In this document: piece after piece, positions 1-5,631 of the stretch
Position numbering within the stretch: the first letter of the stretch is position 1
Layout: each line of letters starts with the position of its first letter
Assembly: GCA_021161105.1 (NCBI GenBank)
Contig: JAGHBG010000191.1
Coordinates: 1 to 6,638, forward strand
DNA from: Thermotogaceae bacterium
GTDB lineage: Bacteria; Thermotogota; Thermotogae; Thermotogales; Thermotogaceae
Reading direction: 5' to 3'
Length of the DNA stretch: 6,638 nt
Translations under genes and position numbers: made by a program
Notes under the pieces: generated by a model
The model's database searches: none
Told to the model about the DNA's origin: nothing
What the model saw: only the letters and a program-made list of their open reading frames with translations

Positions 1-16
1 CATATAAACCTATATG
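1..16 (-). repeat. Perfect inverted repeat at the leader/16S junction
   Basis: CATATA (1-6) and TATATG (11-16) pair perfectly around a four-base loop. It sits where the 16S 5' end is expected, so it may be a local hairpin at the 5' processing site or part of a longer processing stem whose other half lies beyond 16S. The AT-only stem is weak at high temperature. Confidence 0.4.
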
Positions 17-152
17 AAGAGTATTGATCTTCTGGCTCACGCCAACTTAAAGGCGAAAACGTCGAAAGGACCTGCTATCCACTTTTCAATGACCCGGATT
101 TCTTTGCTTCATCTGAAGTCCGCAGCTATTCTTCCCCTTTTTCAAGGCGCAG
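1..152 (-). ncRNA. Presumed rRNA operon leader running into the 5' edge of 16S rRNA
   Basis: About 150 transcribed bases follow the proximal promoter on the minus strand, and no convincing protein frame is seen. They can fold into short stems: CCTT-GAAA-AAGG (136-147), CGGA/TCCG (95-98 with 119-122) closing a CTTC-AGAT-GAAG hairpin (107-118), and CGCC/GGCG (40-55) whose loop includes a CTTTAA core resembling boxA antitermination sequence. The strand ends at coordinate 1 with TATATG. As I recall, Thermotogota 16S genes begin TATATGGAGGGTTTGATCC, so mature 16S probably starts within the first few bases here and continues off the edge. This rests on recalled 5'-end sequence and promoter type, since no conserved 16S core is inside the window. 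Confidence 0.65.
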
Positions 153-157
153 TTCGA

Positions 158-186
158 ATTTTAGAAGACCCAATTCATTTTGTCAA
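158..186 (-). promoter_or_regulatory. Proximal, near-consensus promoter of the presumed rRNA operon
   Basis: On the minus strand a perfect -35 TTGACA (181-186) is separated by exactly 17 bases from TAAAAT (158-163), five of six matches to the -10 consensus. This is the best promoter in the window. Initiation would fall near 150-154, just before a GC-rich CTGCGCC stretch. No protein gene follows before the edge, and the downstream sequence reads like an rRNA leader, so it most likely drives stable RNA. Confidence 0.75.
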
Positions 187-235
187 GACCCTTTTTCAAA
201 TTTCAAAGAAATTTCTTTCAGTTTCAAAAATCCTC
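187..235 (-). promoter_or_regulatory. A/T-tract UP-like element before the proximal promoter
   Basis: Directly upstream of the proximal -35, the minus strand carries phased A- and T-tracts, including a perfect 14-base palindrome AAAGAAATTTCTTT (205-218) and the overlapping inverted repeat AAATTTC-AAA-GAAATTT (198-214). Such tracts at this distance fit an UP element contacted by the RNA polymerase alpha subunit, as at strong rRNA promoters. AT-rich genomes produce such tracts by chance, so this is moderate support only. Confidence 0.4.
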
Positions 236-247
236 AGAAAACCCCTT

Positions 248-270
248 GTCGGATCCTATTAAATCCGGAC
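248..270 (-). other. Hairpin-forming inverted repeat between the two tandem promoters
   Basis: GTCGGAT (248-254) and ATCCGGAC (263-270) can pair into a seven-base stem with one bulged base and an eight-base loop. No T-run follows on either strand, so it is not a standard terminator. It would be transcribed only from the distal promoter. Its role is unknown. Confidence 0.3.
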
Positions 271-360
271 TTAAATTAACAAAACAAAAATTCATGTTTT
301 TAGCTTTGTACCTTCAAAAGACCTCTTTTAAAATCTCTCAAATCACACAAGCCGGGGATA

Positions 361-388
361 ATGATACCATTATGAGCAAATCTGTCAA
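361..388 (-). promoter_or_regulatory. Distal promoter upstream of the presumed rRNA operon
   Basis: On the minus strand a perfect -35 TTGACA (383-388) is followed after 16 bases by TATCAT (361-366), five of six matches to the -10 consensus. The sequence before the -35 is AT-rich. An inverted repeat ATAATG-ATAC-CATTAT (358-373) overlaps the -10 and could be an operator or chance. The promoter lies about 77 bases after the last MutS-like stop codon and about 200 bases before a second, stronger promoter, an arrangement like the tandem P1/P2 promoters of bacterial rrn operons. Confidence 0.55.
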
Positions 389-465
389 TTAAGCTACAAT
401 GAAGGAATAGTTAATGAAATGTTACACATTTGACCTTTTCACATACATGAAACACCCAAAATCCA

Positions 466-1902
466 TTATTTTACTTCAATTTCCTCAAATATTCTTCTAA
501 AAAGATCTCTACCATAGCAGCTATTAGCACTAAAATCCTTGATTATCCTGAAAGTCCTTCTTCCATCCTTCAAAACTTCCGCACTCAAGCACTCAGCACC
601 TTCACTACAAGCCATCCCCTTAAATCTTGCAAAATGCGTAACAAAAAACACGAAATTTCCGGAATCTCTCAAAGCATAAGTTATCTGCTTTGCTATTTCC
701 GTCCCTTCAACTTCATTGGTAGAAGAAAAAGATTCATTCAAAAGCAAGAGACTTCTTGGGCGAAGCAAATCAACTATATTTTTCATCCTTTTCAATTCCT
801 CCTCCAACTTTCCTCTTTGAAGTCTTTCATCTTCTTCTTTTCTAAAATGCGAAAATATCCCATTAAAAACTGGTGCTTTATACTCCTTTGCCGGTACAAA
901 AAGTCCCGATTGAAACATCAATTGAGCAAGGCCTATGCTTCTTAAAAATATGGTCTTCCCTCCCTTATTGGCACCAGTTATAACAATTAGGCTCTTTCTT
1001 ATAGAAAGTGAATTACCCACCACTTTCGAAGGCTTTAGCAAAGCAAGGGAGGGATCAAAAAGCTCTTCAAAATAAAAGCAAGAAGATTCCTTCGGAAAAG
1101 ATACAGCATATCCCAACCCATTAAGCTTTTTATGTACATTCAAAGCTCCAGCCAAAAAAGCAAGGGAAAATCTCAGGTTTTCAAGTGTCTTCAAAAAAGT
1201 CTTCGTTATCTTAGAAAGAACCCTTGACAAGTCATACAAACCTCTCTCTTTTATTTCAAATACTACCCTCTCTGACACTTCATCACCTGGCACGATATGT
1301 ATTACACGTTTTCTAAAAAACCTTGAAAGTTTACCTGTTCTTTCATCAATCACAGGAGTTACCTCGGAAAATAGCCCCCCAGCGCCCACACCGATTTTAA
1401 AACTGTATCCTTTATTGAAGCTTATGGTTTCAAGAAAGCTCTCTATTCTATCTCTCCTTTTCGATACCTCATCAATCCAAGAAAATAACTCTCTAAATCC
1501 CGCAGATTCAAATTTTTCACTGTATTTTTCTTTTATTTCTATAACCTTGTCAAACGATTCCATAAAATAGTTAAGGAGTCTATACGAACCATAAACAAGG
1601 GAAGATGGATACCTGCCAAACACGGCAAGGTAACGCTTTCTTTTACCTTCAAGAATGTTTGTTAATATTTCATATAAACTTCTTACAACTTCTTCATTCT
1701 TCAAAGCATCCTTTAAGATTTCCTGTCTATACCTTATTTCCTGTACAGATGAAGCAGGAGAGAGAAGAACCTCTTTAAAAACTTCCCTTACAAAAGAATC
1801 ATTTTCTGAAGCGCTTTTTACAAGAACATCAACCCCTAAATCGTCAAACACCTCTTTGTTCAAAACCGCTAAATCTTTATCATCCACCCTGAGCAAGTTC
1901 AT
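466..1902 (-). CDS. MutS-family ATPase, partner B (no mismatch-recognition domain)
   Basis: A 478-residue MutS-type protein, clearly different in sequence from its upstream neighbour but built the same way: a helical N-terminal 300 residues followed by the ATPase. Walker A is VITGANKGGKTI (307-318), with Ala and Lys where MutS has GPNMGGKS. The region RKEEDERLQRGKLEEELKRM (354-373) takes the place of the MutS signature segment. Walker B is LLLLNESFSSTNEVEG (385-400), with Asn389 for the usual Asp and Glu390 kept. The H-loop VTHFARF keeps His423. MutS domains I-II and an Smr domain are absent. The ATG lies 23 bases inside the upstream gene, with AAAGGATG seven bases before it, so the two are probably translated in concert and may form a heterodimer (inference). 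No terminator is evident after its TAA. The ATPase superfamily is certain; the role (recombination, repair or another DNA-structure transaction) is not. Confidence 0.88.
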   Translation of the reverse strand: MNLLRVDDKDLAVLNKEVFDDLGVDVLVKSASENDSFVREVFKEVLLSPASSVQEIRYRQEILKDALKNEEVVRSLYEILTNILEGKRKRYLAVFGRYPSSLVYGSYRLLNYFMESFDKVIEIKEKYSEKFESAGFRELFSWIDEVSKRRDRIESFLETISFNKGYSFKIGVGAGGLFSEVTPVIDERTGKLSRFFRKRVIHIVPGDEVSERVVFEIKERGLYDLSRVLSKITKTFLKTLENLRFSLAFLAGALNVHKKLNGLGYAVSFPKESSCFYFEELFDPSLALLKPSKVVGNSLSIRKSLIVITGANKGGKTIFLRSIGLAQLMFQSGLFVPAKEYKAPVFNGIFSHFRKEEDERLQRGKLEEELKRMKNIVDLLRPRSLLLLNESFSSTNEVEGTEIAKQITYALRDSGNFVFFVTHFARFKGMACSEGAECLSAEVLKDGRRTFRIIKDFSANSCYGRDLFRRIFEEIEVK

Positions 1903-3421
1903 TATTTTTCATCCTTTCCAAAATGTCATCATAGGTAAGGCTGTATTTCTCAAGGATCGGAAGGGCATAAGCTTTACCTTTTGGAAAAGTTCTTACTATC
2001 TTGTAGGTTCTTTTAAGACTATTCTTATCCACCTGAGAAACCAGGCTTACAACATCCTCTTCTCCCGCCAGCTCATAAAAGAACGTAACCCAGAAGCATA
2101 GAGACTCTTTCTCCTTCAAAATAACCAAAGTTTTTTTACTTATAAAAAGCGCATCTTCAAGCGTTGTGGAAGAAAAAGCTTCATTGATGATAACTAAAGA
2201 ATTTTCGTCAGCTTTCTTTATTAAGTCCCTCATACGATAAAGTTCCTTCTCCAGCATACTCTTATTCTCTTTAACGTCTTCTTGCTCCTCAAAGTGGGTA
2301 AGTATCTTGGAAACCATCCAACCTTTAGCGTAAGATGCGGGAATATAACTACCTATTCTGATAAGATGCATTATTTGTCCTAACGCTTTTGCATAGGTCG
2401 TTTTTCCGCCTTGATTTGGACCCGTTATTACAAAGATCTTCTCATCACTATCAATATATAAATTATTAGTAACCACTTTCACACCAAAACATTGGACTTT
2501 ATGGGCCAAAACAACATTATAAAAATTTTGAAATTGACCTGTTTTGTCAACAGATAACTCTGGTATGGAAACAGGATAACTCCTCGATATATCTTTAAAG
2601 AACTTCCTTAACTTAATATAGTAAGAAAATTCCCGAACGAATTTTTCCAGCTTATCATCAAAGAAATTCTGAAATTTTGTATAAAAATCTTGTAATTTTT
2701 TCGACATTCCTGAAGTATATTTAAAAGCTTCCTCCAAAATCCTTGATTCAAGCCTTGAGGTCCCAGAAAGAACAAAGAGCTCTGGCTCTTCTACTTTTTC
2801 TGCTTCAAAATCCAAAAACGAAAACAATTTTTCCGCCTCACCCTTAACTTCATTCAAGTTTTCATAAGGATACACTTCTATTCTTGATTCCTTTATATGA
2901 ACCAAGAAAGCGAATTTATCTAAGCTATCCTTCAACCTCTTTTGATAACGTTCCATCTCTCCAAACAATGAAGACGTTTTTATAATACTTACATGCTCAA
3001 TTAACAAAGACAGCGCTTTTGATGAATATCTTCCATTTTCTACATCAGAAAGAAAACTATTAATAGCATCTGCATACTCAAGGGTTGACTCCAAAAACCA
3101 CAAGCTTTTATGGATTTTGTAATCAAGTTTCCTAACCAAATGGAGTTTTCTAAGGGAGCTTTCAAGCTTTTGATGGAATTTCTCAAGAGAAGAGAAAAGT
3201 TGTGGATTTTCTAAGTCTTTTAAAAAGTCCAGCCTATATAAAATCGATTCTTCATTCCTTAGGGGCGTAAAGAATATGTCTTTATACTTATCGTCCCTTC
3301 CAAAAATGGCATCTGCCAAAAGATCAAAATTTAAATCATGAATATATTCACCAATGTCAGGTGTTGCTTCCTCTTCTTCTCTCTCATCTATATAAAGAAC
3401 ACTCCAAAAATTCAACTTCAA
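1880..3421 (-). CDS. MutS-family ATPase, partner A (no mismatch-recognition domain)
   Basis: A 513-residue MutS-type protein. Residues 1-300 are charged and helical with a weakly conserved lever/core-like character. The C-terminal third is the ABC-type ATPase: Walker A VITGPNQGGKTT (331-342), a helical stretch EQEDVKENKSMLEKEL (378-393) where MutS has its signature region, and Walker B VIINEAFSST (410-419). The usual Asp is Asn413 and the catalytic Glu is Glu414. The switch/H-loop reads VTFFYEL, so Phe447 replaces the conserved His of MutS (ATHYHEL). The length leaves no room for MutS domains I-II, and no Phe-X-Glu mismatch motif or Smr nuclease domain is seen. The TTG at 3421 has GGAAGGAG only three bases away, while TTG at 3415 has it nine bases away and may be the true start. 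An in-frame stop lies upstream. The end overlaps the next gene by 23 bases. The substrate is unknown. Confidence 0.85.
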   Translation of the reverse strand: MKLNFWSVLYIDEREEEEATPDIGEYIHDLNFDLLADAIFGRDDKYKDIFFTPLRNEESILYRLDFLKDLENPQLFSSLEKFHQKLESSLRKLHLVRKLDYKIHKSLWFLESTLEYADAINSFLSDVENGRYSSKALSLLIEHVSIIKTSSLFGEMERYQKRLKDSLDKFAFLVHIKESRIEVYPYENLNEVKGEAEKLFSFLDFEAEKVEEPELFVLSGTSRLESRILEEAFKYTSGMSKKLQDFYTKFQNFFDDKLEKFVREFSYYIKLRKFFKDISRSYPVSIPELSVDKTGQFQNFYNVVLAHKVQCFGVKVVTNNLYIDSDEKIFVITGPNQGGKTTYAKALGQIMHLIRIGSYIPASYAKGWMVSKILTHFEEQEDVKENKSMLEKELYRMRDLIKKADENSLVIINEAFSSTTLEDALFISKKTLVILKEKESLCFWVTFFYELAGEEDVVSLVSQVDKNSLKRTYKIVRTFPKGKAYALPILEKYSLTYDDILERMKNNELAQGG

Positions 3422-3464
3422 TTGCTCCTTCCCACCACTTAAAAATCAGACATTCACTTGTAGA

Positions 3465-3494
3465 ATTATCACTCTTTTATTGAAAAAAAAGCAA
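3465..3494 (-). promoter_or_regulatory. Possible promoter for the MutS-like gene pair
   Basis: On the minus strand, GATAAT (3465-3470, five of six matches to the -10 consensus) lies 18 bases after TTGCTT (3489-3494, a weak -35 sharing TTG). The spacer is a T- and A-rich run. The predicted transcript start is about 40 bases before the MutS-like start codon. This is the only gap of any size between the salvage genes and the MutS-like genes, and no strong terminator hairpin is seen in it, so read-through from anmK is also possible. Confidence 0.4.
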
Positions 3495-3517
3495 GGCTGC
3501 ATGGGCGCTCTTAATCT

Positions 3518-4648
3518 TTAATAAGGAAGAGACAATCTACCAAGAATTACTTTATTTTTTGCTCCAGTTACCGCAGGAACATTGGAGAATTTCCCTCTAA
3601 AAAACTCATTCCCAAGCAGTGAAAACCAAATAGCTTCCTTAAAATCAGAAAATCTTTCGTTAAATGTAAACACCCTAACGCCTATCTCTTCTAATTCTTT
3701 TTTAATCATCGCCATCATAAAATCATTTTTAGTTCCGCCTCCAGAAAAGTACGCTTTTTTCACATCGGATTTTGAGAGGATGAACCTTTCAAAGGAAGTT
3801 TTTATGGAGAGCGCTGTGTAATACGAAAGGGTTGCAACAAGATCGTAAGGATCATCTATGCCAAATCTTCTCATGAAACTTTCATTATAGTATTCTTTTC
3901 CTGTGCTTTTAGGTGGAGATTTCATTATATACTCATCGCTATTCAGAACCTCTTTTGCAATATCGTAATGTATTTTCCCTTTTTTAGCTATTTTTCCATT
4001 TTCATCAAAATCAAGCCCAAAATATTTCTTTACAGCAAAATCCAAAAGAGTATTACCGGGGCCCATGTCAAAAGCTAAAAGATCGTTTATGTTTTGTGAA
4101 AGGACAGTCACGTTGGATATTCCTCCTATGTTAATAAGAGCAATTGGCTCTTTCTTTTTTGAGAAAACACAAAAATCAACATAAGGAACAAGGGGAGCAC
4201 CTTCGCCACCAGCTGCGATATCTTTTCTTCTAAAGTCAGAGACAACAACCTTTCCCGTCTCAACTGCAACAATATCCGCACTACCTATTTGAAGGCTCAT
4301 CTTCCTCGGAATATGCCAGATAGTTTGACCATGCATAGAAACAACTTCCACGCTATCAAAGCTTTTGCAATTTTTCAAAGCTTTAACATATTCCTTCGCA
4401 ATTTCTACATCAAGTTCTGCCATGATTTCCATGCTGGGCCTCTCAATGAAACTCCTTATCTTCTCCTTTAAAGAATCTGGATAGGCATGAAAGCACAGTT
4501 CTACTACACAATAGGTGATGTTTGTATACGTTCCTTTCACATCAACTATCGCAATATCAATCCCATCAAATGATGTTCCCGACATCATCCCGGCAATCCT
4601 TAAATATTTCTTCCTGTATAACTCATCTAATATTTTCTTTAAATGCAC
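3518..4648 (-). CDS. anmK: Anhydro-N-acetylmuramic acid kinase AnmK
   Basis: AnmK hydrolyses the 1,6-anhydro ring of anhydroMurNAc and phosphorylates it with ATP, giving MurNAc-6-phosphate in cytoplasmic murein recycling. The 376 residues match the usual family length. Motifs in order are GMMSGTSFDGID (20-31), SMHGQTIWH (104-112), GGEGAPLVPYVD (147-158), LINIGGISNVT (171-181), FDMGPGNT (193-200), FSGGGTKN (301-308) and the C-terminal VTGAKNKVILGRL. Asp194 in FDMGPGN aligns with the known catalytic base (Asp182 in the Pseudomonas enzyme). The start is GTG, ten bases inside the upstream gene, supported by AGGGTGAT (4655-4662) six bases before it, so translation is probably coupled. This start gives a short lead of about 16 residues before the ATP-binding core. 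It is the last gene of the visible salvage unit; the MurQ etherase expected to use its product is not in the window. Confidence 0.97.
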   Translation of the reverse strand: MHLKKILDELYRKKYLRIAGMMSGTSFDGIDIAIVDVKGTYTNITYCVVELCFHAYPDSLKEKIRSFIERPSMEIMAELDVEIAKEYVKALKNCKSFDSVEVVSMHGQTIWHIPRKMSLQIGSADIVAVETGKVVVSDFRRKDIAAGGEGAPLVPYVDFCVFSKKKEPIALINIGGISNVTVLSQNINDLLAFDMGPGNTLLDFAVKKYFGLDFDENGKIAKKGKIHYDIAKEVLNSDEYIMKSPPKSTGKEYYNESFMRRFGIDDPYDLVATLSYYTALSIKTSFERFILSKSDVKKAYFSGGGTKNDFMMAMIKKELEEIGVRVFTFNERFSDFKEAIWFSLLGNEFFRGKFSNVPAVTGAKNKVILGRLSLPY

Positions 4649-5631
4649 TGCGTTATCACCCTGTTCCCGACCCTTCTTCTAAATTCATTCATAAGCCTTT
4701 TTGACCCATCGGTATCTTCTATATTTACCCTGTTGGTAAGAAGAACCACACCACAATCAGCGTAAGGATCGTACCATACTTCCGTTCCAGTATAACCTGT
4801 ATGACCAAAGGAACCATCATGTATTAAGTTTGGATAAACCTCACTGAAAGACCTTTTTATCTGCCATCCCAAACCTCTTCCGTCCCCAAGACCTTCTGTG
4901 TAATTCTTAGTTGCCATTTCAACAGTTTGTACACTTAAAATTTTACCATTTATGTATGAAACCATGAACTTTGCAACATCAACTGCCGTTGAAAAAAGCC
5001 CCGCGTTTCCAGATACGCCACTTAAAGCCCTGGCATTGGGATCGTGAACTATTCCTTTAAAAGTTGTCGGAGCTATATTCTTTACTGAATATACTAAAGG
5101 TTTGTAAAATGTGTTGTTCAAACCAAGAGGTTCATAGAGTTTTTCTTTCGCAAGTTCATCCAGAGGTTTTTGATATATCTCTTCCAGAATAAAACCAAGC
5201 GTTATAAATCCCATGCAGCTATAAACAGCCTTGCTGAATGGTTCGTATTCTTTTTCAAGCCTAAGCACTGCTATTCTTTTATGTCCAATTCCTTCAAGAT
5301 TGTAATAAGCTGGAAGGCCGGAAGTATGGGTTAAAAGATGATAAATTCGCACATCCTTTTTCCAATCGTTTTTAAGTTCATCAAAAAAGTCTGAAAGTCT
5401 GCTTGATAAAGAAAGCTTACCTTCTTCCACAGCTTTCAAAACTAAAGGAGCAGTTGCCAGAACCTTGGTGAGTGAGGCAAGATCATAGACGGTATTCTCA
5501 TCAACATTTTCTCCATTCAAACTTTTCTTTCCAAAAGGTTCTACATGAATCACACCAGATTTTCTAAATACAGCTAAAATCCCTCCAGGAAAGACCTTAC
5601 CAACAAATTCCTCCACAATATCCTCTATCAA
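4639..5631 (-). CDS. Beta-lactamase-fold serine hydrolase (PF00144), AmiE-like muropeptide amidase candidate
   Basis: A 330-residue serine hydrolase of the class C beta-lactamase/penicillin-binding fold. The nucleophile motif SxxK is Ser53-Leu-Thr-Lys56. The second motif, usually YxN, reads Tyr137-Ser-Cys139, and the third is His277-Thr-Gly279 in GHTGYTGT. The stretches YHLLTHTSGLP, VHDPNARALSGVSGNAGLFST and VVLLTNRVN are typical of the family. The start is TTG, overlapping the upstream stop as TTGA, with a strong Shine-Dalgarno site GGTGGTGATC (5636-5645) four bases away. There is no signal peptide or membrane segment, so a cytoplasmic location is inferred. In B. subtilis the relative AmiE (YbbE), encoded beside NamZ, cleaves the lactyl-L-Ala bond of MurNAc-peptides; that role is suggested here by gene context only. 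A D-Ala-D-Ala carboxypeptidase or an esterase remains possible. The Cys139 in place of Asn is atypical. Confidence 0.87.
   Translation of the reverse strand: MIEDIVEEFVGKVFPGGILAVFRKSGVIHVEPFGKKSLNGENVDENTVYDLASLTKVLATAPLVLKAVEEGKLSLSSRLSDFFDELKNDWKKDVRIYHLLTHTSGLPAYYNLEGIGHKRIAVLRLEKEYEPFSKAVYSCMGFITLGFILEEIYQKPLDELAKEKLYEPLGLNNTFYKPLVYSVKNIAPTTFKGIVHDPNARALSGVSGNAGLFSTAVDVAKFMVSYINGKILSVQTVEMATKNYTEGLGDGRGLGWQIKRSFSEVYPNLIHDGSFGHTGYTGTEVWYDPYADCGVVLLTNRVNIEDTDGSKRLMNEFRRRVGNRVITQCI

Noticed and set aside
316..329. Near-palindrome AAAAGACCTCTTTT as an operator or terminator
   Set aside because: It is A/T-rich with a loop too small to fold well, and such sequences are expected by chance at this composition.
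14..392. Two overlapping plus-strand open frames of 82 and 70 codons at 14-262 and 180-392
   Set aside because: They lie antisense to the tandem promoters and leader, have no convincing ribosome site, and show no recognisable domain. They are best explained as chance frames in a non-coding region.
437..452. Inverted repeat TTTCA-TGAAA after the last MutS-like gene as a terminator
   Set aside because: The stem is only five mostly A/T pairs with no T-run after it, too weak for a thermophile terminator.
1..465. CRISPR array or mobile element in the gene-free stretch
   Set aside because: Short TTTCAAA- and AGACCC-like words recur, but there is no regular spacing, no repeat of array length and no transposase or terminal repeats.
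634..2101. Plus-strand open frames at 634-945 and 1655-2101
   Set aside because: They are antisense to the MutS-like ATPase genes, whose Walker motifs on the minus strand are unmistakable. The plus-strand products have low-complexity, non-protein-like composition.
3483..3517. Possible rho-independent terminator after anmK (T-run at 3483-3490 on the minus strand)
   Set aside because: The GC-containing sequence before the T-run forms only a weak, wobble-rich stem, so the T-run alone does not support a terminator.
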